This document shows, in pieces, positions 39,052-48,377 of a stretch of DNA of 49,564 nucleotides. This stretch comes from an uncultured Lachnospiraceae bacterium (GTDB lineage Bacteria > Bacillota > Clostridia > Lachnospirales > Lachnospiraceae). The position numbers were made by a program, and so were the translations under genes. The stretch is from NCBI GenBank assembly GCA_905235435.1, contig CAJOLD010000003.1, forward strand, positions 1-49,564, read 5' to 3'. Below the pieces are notes generated by a model. It saw only the letters and a list, made by a program, of their open reading frames with translations. It was not told the origin of the DNA and did no database searches. How positions within the stretch are numbered: the stretch's first letter is position 1; each line of letters begins with the position of its first letter.

Positions 39052-39573
39052 ATGAATACACAGTACAATGAAGCCGGCCAGGGGAGCCGCTCGCTGCGCG
39101 CGGCGGCACTGGTGCTTGCTCTGCTCGCCGGTTTTCTATTCTCGGTCTTCTTTGTATCGGTCCCTCTGGCAGCCCTCGCGATCATTCTCGCGCTGCTCTC
39201 CAGAGGAAGCGGACGCCTTCGCGGGGCGGCAATGGCCGCCATCATCATCGCGTGCATCTCTGTCTCGATGTCCTCCGCATCCACTGTGATGCTGATAAGG
39301 ACCATCCGCAGCGATCCCGCCGTCCATCTCCAGGTGGAACAGATGCTGGAAGGCCTCAATAAATATTACGGGCTGGAGGGAGACTTAAAGCTCACCCTTC
39401 CGGAATCCGTCTTCGGAGAGAACCTTCTCCCGAAATACGCGCCGGAGACGGCGGAGACCGAAGGCAAGGACCCGTTTGCCGCAGGTCAAGGCGGCGAAAA
39501 GGAGCCGGATGTGCCCGCGCCTGTGCCCTCCCTTCCGGGCAGGGACGCGCCGTCCTTTGCATCTTCGACTTAA
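39052..39573 (+). CDS. Small membrane protein of unknown function
   Basis: 173 residues, not recognised. Two adjacent membrane helices (residues about 16-47, LRAAALVLALLAGFLFSVFFVSVPLAALAIILALL; and 56-82, GAAMAAIIIACISVSMSSASTVML) resemble the DUF4190-like two-helix layout. They are followed by an extracellular or cytoplasmic helical part (EQMLEGLNKYYGLEGDLKLTLPE) and a Pro/Glu-rich tail. The ATG at 39052 follows GGGAGGTAGA. Directly upstream of the DUF975 gene (22-base gap), probably in one operon. Confidence 0.75.
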   Translation: MNTQYNEAGQGSRSLRAAALVLALLAGFLFSVFFVSVPLAALAIILALLSRGSGRLRGAAMAAIIIACISVSMSSASTVMLIRTIRSDPAVHLQVEQMLEGLNKYYGLEGDLKLTLPESVFGENLLPKYAPETAETEGKDPFAAGQGGEKEPDVPAPVPSLPGRDAPSFASST

Positions 39574-39595
39574 TGCACCATAAAGGAGAAAACAA

Positions 39596-40345
39596 ATGGT
39601 CTTTTCCTCATCGGAATTAAAACGGGAGTCCCGCGGACTGCTCACCGGAAAATACGGCGTCTTTACCGGCGCCCTCGTGCTCATCCTTTTGTTCAGCTAT
39701 TTTTCCGGGATCCTTACGGACTATATATCGGTCAGCACACACAGCACCTTTATGGTCTTCGCGGCCGGCATCATCCTGCTGCTCTTCCGCTTCCTCATGA
39801 ACGCCGGCATATCGCTGATGTGCCTCCAGAACGCAAGGCTGCAACAGGTAAAGACCGGCGGCTTATTCGCGGTCTTCTCCATCCATCCGGACAAGCTCAT
39901 CCTGATCACACTCTATACGATCCTGATGATCTTTGTCTGCCTCATCCCGCTGATCACCACCTGGGTCATCAGCTTCGGCCGCCTGCCGGTGGAAACGCGG
40001 TCGGAAACAACGGTGCTGTTCCTCTTACTGGCGGCCTTTATTGTGAGCATCGTCCTGCTCTTCTACGTCCTGGCCGGGATCTCACAGGTCTACTACCTGT
40101 TCTTCGACAAGCCGAACCGCTCCGTACCGGACCTCATCCGTGAGAGCCGGTCCCTGATGAGCGCAAACAGGCTCCGCTGGGTAAAGCTTCAGCTCTCCTT
40201 CGCGGGCATGATCCTGCTCTGTGCGCTCACCTTCGGCCTCGGCCTTCTCTGGGTCATCCCCTACATCCGGATGACCAACACCCTCTTCTACCTCAGCCTG
40301 CACGGCGAGACCGCCGGTCCGGAGGGCTTTGGCGGGGAGGAGTAA
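39596..40345 (+). CDS. DUF975 integral membrane protein
   Basis: 249 residues with about five to six membrane helices. DUF975 marks: SELKRESRGLLTGKYGVF at the N-terminus, and the C-terminal pattern IRESRSLMSANRLRWVKLQLSFAGMILLCALTFGLGLLWVIPYIRMTNTLFYLSLHG. The family is widespread in clostridia and has no established function. The ATG follows AAAGGAGAAAACAA. Last gene before a strong bidirectional terminator. Confidence 0.9.
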   Translation: MVFSSSELKRESRGLLTGKYGVFTGALVLILLFSYFSGILTDYISVSTHSTFMVFAAGIILLLFRFLMNAGISLMCLQNARLQQVKTGGLFAVFSIHPDKLILITLYTILMIFVCLIPLITTWVISFGRLPVETRSETTVLFLLLAAFIVSIVLLFYVLAGISQVYYLFFDKPNRSVPDLIRESRSLMSANRLRWVKLQLSFAGMILLCALTFGLGLLWVIPYIRMTNTLFYLSLHGETAGPEGFGGEE

Positions 40346-40350
40346 CGCGC

Positions 40351-40406
40351 AAAAAAAGAACGGGTGCATGAAACGGCGAAAGCTGTTTCATGCACCCTGT
40401 TTTTTA
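40351..40406. terminator. Bidirectional terminator between DUF975 and UPF0735 genes
   Basis: Perfect 13-base stem gggtgcatgaaac (40362-40374) / gtttcatgcaccc (40385-40397), with TGTTTTTT on the plus side and A7 at 40351-40357 serving the minus strand. It lies between two convergent genes. Confidence 0.92.
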
Positions 40407-40408
40407 CG

Positions 40409-40843
40409 TTATTCGCCTCCGAGGATGCGCATTTCCAGCACCCCTTCTTTCTGCTCGATCAGGCTGAGCATCTCGGTCACATTTCCGGTGTCCGGGCGCA
40501 CGTCGACGCTGATCGTGGTAGAGGCTGTCCCTTTCGCGGGCAGGCTCTGGTGGATGGTCAGGATGTTGGCCCTGTGCTCCGCGACGATCTTCAGCACGTC
40601 AGAGAGCAGGCCCGGCTCGTCGTTCATCTCCAGCACAAAGGTGATCGTCCTGCCCCGCGCGTTCTCATGGAACAGGTAGATGTCGTCCCTGTATTTGTAG
40701 AAGGAGCTTCTGCTGATCCCCATCAGGTCCGCCGCTTCCTGCACGGTCGCGGCTTTTTTTGTCTCAAGGAGGCGCTTGGCTTCCACGACCTTCAGGAGTA
40801 CTTCGGGCACTGCTTTTTTCTTTACAAGATAGTATTCACTCAT
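40409..40843 (-). CDS. ACT-domain protein, UPF0735 (PheB-like)
   Basis: 144 residues. Residues 1-65 have a helix-turn-helix-like segment (TVQEAADLMGISRSSFYKYRDDIYLF). Residues about 67-144 form an ACT domain (RTITFVLEMNDEPGLLSDVLKIVAEHRANILTIHQSLP), the amino-acid-binding fold. This is the UPF0735 pattern; in Bacillus such a gene (pheB) precedes prephenate dehydratase, but no aromatic gene is adjacent here. A regulator sensing an amino acid is inference. It follows the SPFH gene by 34 bases. Confidence 0.92.
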   Translation of the reverse strand: MSEYYLVKKKAVPEVLLKVVEAKRLLETKKAATVQEAADLMGISRSSFYKYRDDIYLFHENARGRTITFVLEMNDEPGLLSDVLKIVAEHRANILTIHQSLPAKGTASTTISVDVRPDTGNVTEMLSLIEQKEGVLEMRILGGE

Positions 40844-40877
40844 GCGGTATTCATTCCGTGCGGAAGTTTCTCTGCTG

Positions 40878-42071
40878 TCAGGGTCTCGGTGCTCCGCACT
40901 CAGAGCAGAACTTGCCGGTATTCTCCGCTCCGCAGCTGCAGATCCACTTTGCCGGTGCCGGCTTCGGCGCTCCGCACTCAGAGCAGAATTTTCCCGTGTT
41001 GACAGCTCCGCAGCTGCATGTCCAGCTGCCTGCCGGCGCCGCCTGCGGCTGCTGGCTCTGCTGCGCCTGCTGCTGTGCCTGCATCTGCTGCGCGTTCGCC
41101 GCGCTGGTGGCGGCCATCATGCTGCCCGCGGACTGCATGCCCAGTCCGATGCCCATATATCCGGCAGCCGCGCCGTTCGGGTTGGAGCCGGCGGCCTCAA
41201 GGCCGGAGGCGACGGCGCTCTGCACATAGCCCTCGCGGATGGAGGGATCCTGCATCATCGCGCCCTGATTGCGCATCTGGATCAGCTTCTGTGAATTCTC
41301 ATCGTAGGAGATGCTGGCGATCGCAACGGACTGGATCTCCATGCCGCGCTGCTGTTTCCAGTCTTCATCCAGCGTATCCGCCATGTATTTGGAGAGCTCG
41401 CGCCCCTTGGAGGCCACGAAGGAGATCCGCTCGCCGTCCGCGGACATCTGGTTGATGGATGTCTGCAGGGCCTGAAGGAACTCATCCAGATACTGTGTGT
41501 TGATATCCGTGATCTGCACGCGCTCCGCGTTTCTCGGAACCGCCTCCGCATAGAAAAGCAGCGGATTGGTGATCTTGATGGAGTACGTGCCGTGCGCGCG
41601 GAGGAAAAGCTCCGCGTTATAGAAGTTGTCGAAATAGTTGATGGGGTTGCGGGTCCCGAACTTGATCCCCTTGATCTCCTGCAGGTTGATGTAGAAGACC
41701 TTCTGGCTCATCGGGGTCGCGCCGCCAAAGCTGAACCTGCGGAATGCGTCATTCAGGCTCTCCTTGATCCCCTCCGAAAGATTTCCGGCAAACAGGGACG
41801 GTGCGGAAGAATTATCGAGGATAAAGTACCCCGGCTCTGACGAGTAGTCCACGATCTTTCCGCCGTCGACGACCATCATGAACTGATTGTCATAAACGTG
41901 GATCACGGATCCGTTGGTGATGACGTCCTTCGTTCCGCTGCCTCCGGTCTTGCGGACAACGCCCTTTACAAAGACGGTCTGGTCATCCATATTAAGCGGT
42001 TCAACGACTTCCTTCCACTGGTCGGAAAGCGTTCCGGTCACGGCCTGCGCCGCTGCTCTGATAATTCCCAT
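40878..42071 (-). CDS. SPFH-domain protein with two C-terminal zinc ribbons (YdjI-like)
   Basis: 397 residues. Residues about 25-270 are an SPFH/band-7-like region of the virion-core/YdjI type (VFVKGVVRKTGGSGTKDVITNGSVIHVYDNQ, VFYINLQEIKGIKFGTRNPINYFD, RAHGTYSIKITNP), followed by helices (LDEFLQALQTSINQMS, MEIQSVAIASISYDENSQ). A Gln/Ala-rich linker leads to two near-identical zinc ribbons (WTCSCGAVNTGKFCSECGAP and WICSCGAENTGKFCSECGAP). In Bacillus YdjI works with membrane-stress proteins. The ATG is 2 bases from the prfB stop with AGGAGGTGTAACT before it, so it belongs to the secA-prfB transcript. Confidence 0.92.
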   Translation of the reverse strand: MGIIRAAAQAVTGTLSDQWKEVVEPLNMDDQTVFVKGVVRKTGGSGTKDVITNGSVIHVYDNQFMMVVDGGKIVDYSSEPGYFILDNSSAPSLFAGNLSEGIKESLNDAFRRFSFGGATPMSQKVFYINLQEIKGIKFGTRNPINYFDNFYNAELFLRAHGTYSIKITNPLLFYAEAVPRNAERVQITDINTQYLDEFLQALQTSINQMSADGERISFVASKGRELSKYMADTLDEDWKQQRGMEIQSVAIASISYDENSQKLIQMRNQGAMMQDPSIREGYVQSAVASGLEAAGSNPNGAAAGYMGIGLGMQSAGSMMAATSAANAQQMQAQQQAQQSQQPQAAPAGSWTCSCGAVNTGKFCSECGAPKPAPAKWICSCGAENTGKFCSECGAPRP

Positions 42072-42073
42072 AG

Positions 42074-43223
42074 TTACACCTCCTCACTCTGGTTCAGCCT
42101 TGCTTCCCGGTCCTCCGGGCTGAGCGTCAGCCATTTAAGATACGCGTTCATAAACAGATCGATCCCGCCGTCCATCACACTGTCGACGTTGCCCGTCTGC
42201 GCGCCGGTGCGGTGATCTTTTACCATGGTATAGGGCTGGAAGACGTAGGAGCGGATCTGGCTGCCCCAGCCGATCTCCTTCACCTCACCCCTCATATTCT
42301 CCGCCTTCTCGCGGTTCTCCTGCTGCTTGAGCATGAACAGCTTGGCCTTCAGCATCTGCATGGCCTTATCCTTGTTCATGTGCTGGGACCGCTCATTCTG
42401 GCACTGCACGACGATGCCCGTCGGGAAGTGCGTGATGCGGATGGCGGATGACGTCTTGTTGATGTGCTGTCCGCCGGCGCCGCTGGAGCGGTAGGTATCG
42501 ATGCGGATATCCTCGTCGCGCACTTCGACGTCCAAGTCTTCCTCGATATCCGGCATGACGTCGCAGCTGACAAAGGACGTCTGCCGCTTGCCCGCCGCGT
42601 TGAACGGCGAGATGCGCACCAGCCTGTGGATCCCGTGCTCCGACTTCAGATAGCCGAAGGCGTTCTCCCCGTTCACCTGGAAGGTCACGGACTTGATGCC
42701 CGCCTCATCGCCTTCAAGATAATCGAGGACCTCCACGGAATAATTCTTCCGGTCCGCCCACCGGGTATACATGCGGTAGAGCATGGACGCCCAGTCGCAG
42801 GACTCCGTTCCGCCCGCCCCCGCGTGGAGGGTGACGATCGCGCCGTCCTTGTCGTAGGGTCCGGAGAGCAGCGTCTTCATGCGGATCTCCTCGAAGGAGT
42901 TCTCGAAATCCTCCAGGATCTCCCTGATCTCGGGGATGACGTCCGGATCGTTCTCCTCGTATCCCATCTCGATCAGGAGCTCGATCTCGTCATACTGCTC
43001 CTGCAGCTTTTCGCATACGTTCACATCCTCCTTGAGGCTGGCGAGCTGCTTCATGATGCGGGCCGAGTTCTCCGGATCGTTCCAGAAATCCGGGGCCTCC
43101 ATTTCTCTCTCTAATTCCTGTATCCTGTTCCGTTTGCCGGCCAGGTCAAAGTGAATCCCTCACTTCCACTAATGGTTCTGTATAGCTGTTAAGGACTGCC
43201 TTCAGCTCGTCGAGCTCGACCAT
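42074..43223 (-). CDS. prfB: Peptide chain release factor 2 (programmed +1 frameshift)
   Basis: 382 residues after frameshifting. RF2 ends translation at UGA and UAA. The first frame starts at ATG 43223 (site AAGAAAGAAGGTGAAGCT), encodes 25 residues ([14 protein letters not shown]...VRDSL) and meets an in-frame TGA at 43146-43148. At CTT-TGA-C ribosomes slip +1 and continue as [13 protein letters not shown] to the stop at 42074. An AGGG just upstream acts as the internal Shine-Dalgarno. The second frame holds SPF (stop recognition, [11 protein letters not shown]) and GGQ (peptidyl hydrolysis, [10 protein letters not shown]). It follows secA by 46 bases, the conserved order. Confidence 0.96.
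43142..43165 (-). promoter_or_regulatory. prfB autoregulatory frameshift site
   Basis: Minus-strand AGGG, 5 bases, CTT-TGA-C, with the TGA at 43146-43148. When RF2 is scarce the stop is read slowly and +1 slippage restores RF2 synthesis. The Shine-Dalgarno-to-slip spacing is 2 bases longer than in E. coli. Confidence 0.9.
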
Positions 43224-43269
43224 AGCTTCACCTTCTTTCTTTTAAATACATGCGTGATCAGACTCCCCG

Positions 43270-45852
<2,583 letters not shown>

Positions 45853-45891
45853 CTTGTCTCTCCTTGCTTTAAAATGTCTGCAAACGTAATC

Positions 45892-45920
45892 ATTGTATCA
45901 CTTCAGAGAGCTAAACACAA
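45892..45920 (-). promoter_or_regulatory. secA promoter, TTGTGT-17-TACAAT
   Basis: Minus-strand -35 TTGTGT (complement of 45915-45920), 17-base spacer and -10 TACAAT (complement of 45892-45897), in the 139-base gap after hpf. Confidence 0.75.
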
Positions 45921-45935
45921 TGGTAAGTGGCAAGA

Positions 45936-45970
45936 ACAACGAAAGGGGCTGCCCTGCGGCAGCCCCGTGT
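45936..45970 (-). terminator. hpf terminator
   Basis: Perfect 9-base stem ggggctgcc/ggcagcccc (45945-45953, 45958-45966) with a CTGC loop, followed on the minus strand by TTTCGTTGTTC, a moderate T-tract. Confidence 0.75.
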
Positions 45971-45991
45971 CTGATATCCGTATCTGTCTGA

Positions 45992-46519
45992 TCAATATTC
46001 GGGTTCCAGAAGCCCGTAGGTGTTCCCCTTGCGCTTGTAGACCACATTGATCTCGTCGCTCTCCGCATTCACAAATACGAAGAAGTTATGCCCCAGCAGT
46101 TCCATCTGGACGCAGGCGTCCTCCGGATACATGGGCTTTACATCGAAGTGCTTGGTGCGGATGATCCGGACATCCTCAAGCGGCTCTTCCTCTCTCTCAA
46201 GGAATTCCTTCTTGAGGTTGCCGCCGTCGCGCTGCTTGCCGGCAAGCTTTGTTTTGTACTTGCGCAGCTGGCGCTCGATCACCTCTTCCACAAGGTCGAT
46301 GGATACATACATGTCATTGCTGACCTGTTCGGACCGGATGATGTGGCCCTTAACAGGGATCGTGACCTCGATCTTCTGCCTGTCCTTTTCGACGGACATG
46401 GTAACGATCACTTCCGTGTCGGGTGTGAAATAGCGCTCCAGCTTCCCGAGCTTTTCGATGACCTGGGAGCGGAGACTGTCCGTTACTTCGAGGTTCCTAC
46501 CGCTTATGATATATTTCAT
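45992..46519 (-). CDS. hpf: Long ribosome hibernation-promoting factor
   Basis: 175 residues. The N-terminal S30AE domain (residues 1-105, MKYIISGRNLEVTDSLRSQVIEKLGKLERYF, VTIPVKGHIIRSEQVSNDMYVSIDLVEEVIERQLRKYK) occupies the decoding site. The C-terminal domain (about 115-175, VRIIRTKHFDVKPMYPEDACVQMELLGHNFFVFVNAESDEINVVYKRKGNTYGLLEP) dimerises to form 100S ribosomes. This is the long form of Firmicutes. The ATG follows GAAAGGGGTTGATGT. It precedes secA as in Bacillus. Its promoter carries a palindrome over the -10. Confidence 0.97.
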   Translation of the reverse strand: MKYIISGRNLEVTDSLRSQVIEKLGKLERYFTPDTEVIVTMSVEKDRQKIEVTIPVKGHIIRSEQVSNDMYVSIDLVEEVIERQLRKYKTKLAGKQRDGGNLKKEFLEREEEPLEDVRIIRTKHFDVKPMYPEDACVQMELLGHNFFVFVNAESDEINVVYKRKGNTYGLLEPEY

Positions 46520-46603
46520 GACATCAACCCCTTTTCTTTCTTTTTTTCACCGGTGGGGAGAGCGGCTTTCCCTTCGCCCTTACGCCCCCCGGCTTATGTC
46601 ATA

Positions 46604-46631
46604 ATTATAACATAAAACGGCCGTCAGGCAA
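46604..46631 (-). promoter_or_regulatory. hpf promoter, TTGCCT-16-TATAAT, with overlapping palindrome
   Basis: Minus-strand -35 TTGCCT (complement of 46626-46631) and -10 TATAAT (complement of 46604-46609), spacer 16. A 22-base near-perfect palindrome (46594-46615, arms ttatgt and acataa) is centred on the -10 and is a candidate operator. Confidence 0.7.
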
Positions 46632-47420
46632 TTAATTTTTATGCAATTTTTCAATATAACGACAGATCTCATCCAGCGGAAGGTCTCCCCCGAAGAGGTC
46701 GAGGGCACTGCCCACCGTAATGTCCACCCGCTGCCGGCCGTCCTTCGCGACCGCCTCGATATCCCCGAGGCTCCGGATGCCGCCGGCGTAGGTGACGGGC
46801 AGAGAGTTCCACGCGCCGAGGAGGCGGACCAGGTCCTGTTCGGGGCCTTCGGCCTTCCCCTCCGAATCAACGCCGTGTATCAGGAACTCGCTGCAGTACT
46901 CCGCAAGCTCGTCTAAAAGAGACAGGCCGAGGACCTCGTCCGTAAACGTCTGCCAGCGGTCTGTCACGACGACATACTCTCCGCCTCTTCTGCGGCAGCT
47001 CAGGTCAATGACCAGCCGGTCCTTCCCCGCGGCTTCGCGCATCCGCTCAAGGCGTCCGCGGTCCAGCTTTCCGTCCGAAAAGAGGTAGGAGGTCACGATC
47101 ACGTGGCTCGCGCCGGCCGAAAGGAATGTTCCCGCCGTCTCCGGCGTGATCCCCCCTCCGATCTGCCAGCGCCCGGGCGCGCGCGAAAGAGCGCCGGCCG
47201 CCTGCTCCATATCCGCCGCGTACCAGGGCGAAGAGACAGGGTTCAAAAGGATGATATGGCCCCCGGAAAGTCCGAGTCCGTCATAAATATCCGCGTAGCC
47301 GGCGGCATCCGTTTCCGAGACGAAATTCTCCGCCGCCGTATCTCCCTTGTCCCGCAGAGACCCGCCTACGATCTGCTTGACCTTTCCGTTATGTATATCG
47401 ATGCAGGGGCGAAACCTCAT
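46632..47420 (-). CDS. hisA: Eukaryote-type HisA (ProFAR isomerase)
   Basis: 262 residues. Isomerises ProFAR to PRFAR in histidine synthesis, in a TIM barrel with two Asp residues. The sequence follows the fungal/plant HIS6 pattern rather than common bacterial HisA: FRPCIDIHNGKVKQIVGGSL (catalytic Asp8), SGGHIILLNP, WQIGGGITPETAGTFLSAGASHVIVTSYLF, RLVIDLSCRRRGGEYVVVTDRWQTF, EFLIHGVDSEGKAEG, PVTYAGGIRSLGDIEAVAK and VDITVGSALDLFGG. No other his gene is in the window. The ATG follows AAGGAGGCCTT; the gene is 12 bases after degV. Confidence 0.92.
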   Translation of the reverse strand: MRFRPCIDIHNGKVKQIVGGSLRDKGDTAAENFVSETDAAGYADIYDGLGLSGGHIILLNPVSSPWYAADMEQAAGALSRAPGRWQIGGGITPETAGTFLSAGASHVIVTSYLFSDGKLDRGRLERMREAAGKDRLVIDLSCRRRGGEYVVVTDRWQTFTDEVLGLSLLDELAEYCSEFLIHGVDSEGKAEGPEQDLVRLLGAWNSLPVTYAGGIRSLGDIEAVAKDGRQRVDITVGSALDLFGGDLPLDEICRYIEKLHKN

Positions 47421-47432
47421 AAGGCCTCCTTT

Positions 47433-48302
47433 TTATCGCTCATCTCCCATGTAGAACAGGGCTACCGTGCCGGGACCGGAATGCGCGCCGATCGTCGGCC
47501 CGATGTAATTGATCAGGAATGAGGAGATGCCGAACCTCCGCTCGATCTCGTCGCGGACGGTCTTCGCGTCCTCCTCGCAGTCGCAGTGGCTGATAAATAC
47601 AATATCATTCTCTCCCCTGCGGGACCCGATCTTTTTCTCCATCGCGTCCACCAGGGCGGTCAGCGACTTTTTGCGGCCGCGGACCTTGCCGATATTGATC
47701 AGCCGCCCCTCATCATCCACATGCAGCATCGGCTTGATGGAAAGCGCCGTCCCGAAGATCGCCGTGGCGCGGGAGACACGTCCTCCCCGGAAAAGGTGGA
47801 ACAGACTGTCGACGGTGAAATCGTGGCATACATGGAGCTTATTCTCCTCGAGCCAGCTCACAAGCTCTTCGCTGCTCATGCCGCTGTCGCGCAGAGTGAC
47901 TGCCTTGTGGACCAGAAGGCCCTCGCCGAGGGAAGCGCAGAGGGAATCGATCACATCGATATGAATGTCCGGCCTCTCCTCCATGATCTCCTTCGCAGCC
48001 TGGAACGAACTGCCGAAAGTCCCGCTCAGTCCGCTCGAAAACGCAATATGCACGATATTCGGGCAGCTCTGGGCAAACTCCAGGAATTTTGTCTTTGCCT
48101 CCTGCACGTTCACCTGTGATGTCGTGGGCATCGATCCGTTTCTCATTTTATCGTAGAATTCTTTCTCGGGGAGGGAGTTTTCCTCCGTATAGCCTTTCCC
48201 GTCCAGAAAATACGTGAGAGAGATCGTCCTTATCCCGTTCTCCTCCAGATAGCTCTTCGGAAGATCTGCCATGTTGTCTGTTGTAATGATGTAGGAGCTC
48301 AT
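47433..48302 (-). CDS. DegV-family fatty-acid-binding protein
   Basis: 289 residues. DegV/FakB proteins hold a fatty acid for phosphorylation by FakA. Signature blocks: SYIITTDNMADLPKSYLEENGI, GSMPTTSQVNVQEAKTKFLEFA, VHIAFSSGLSGTFGSSFQAA (Ser-rich head-group site), IDVIDSLCASLGEGLLVHKAV, SLFHLFRGGRVSRATAIFGTALSIKPMLHVDDEGRL and IGPTIGAHSGPGTVALFYMG. The ATG follows TTGAAAGGAAAGAATT. No fakA is adjacent, as is common when several DegV paralogs exist. Confidence 0.95.
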   Translation of the reverse strand: MSSYIITTDNMADLPKSYLEENGIRTISLTYFLDGKGYTEENSLPEKEFYDKMRNGSMPTTSQVNVQEAKTKFLEFAQSCPNIVHIAFSSGLSGTFGSSFQAAKEIMEERPDIHIDVIDSLCASLGEGLLVHKAVTLRDSGMSSEELVSWLEENKLHVCHDFTVDSLFHLFRGGRVSRATAIFGTALSIKPMLHVDDEGRLINIGKVRGRKKSLTALVDAMEKKIGSRRGENDIVFISHCDCEEDAKTVRDEIERRFGISSFLINYIGPTIGAHSGPGTVALFYMGDER

Positions 48303-48316
48303 AATTCTTTCCTTTC

Positions 48317-48355
48317 AAAAGATCCCGGATCGACCGTACGGCCGGCCCGGGATCT
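48317..48355 (-). terminator. Terminator of the 5'-nucleotidase-type gene
   Basis: Nine-base perfect stem agatcccgg/ccgggatct (48320-48328, 48347-48355) enclosing GC-rich sequence, followed on the minus strand by TTTTG, 22 bases past the stop at 48378. Confidence 0.78.
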
Positions 48356-48377
48356 GATGTGTCTGTGCTTTGCTTGA

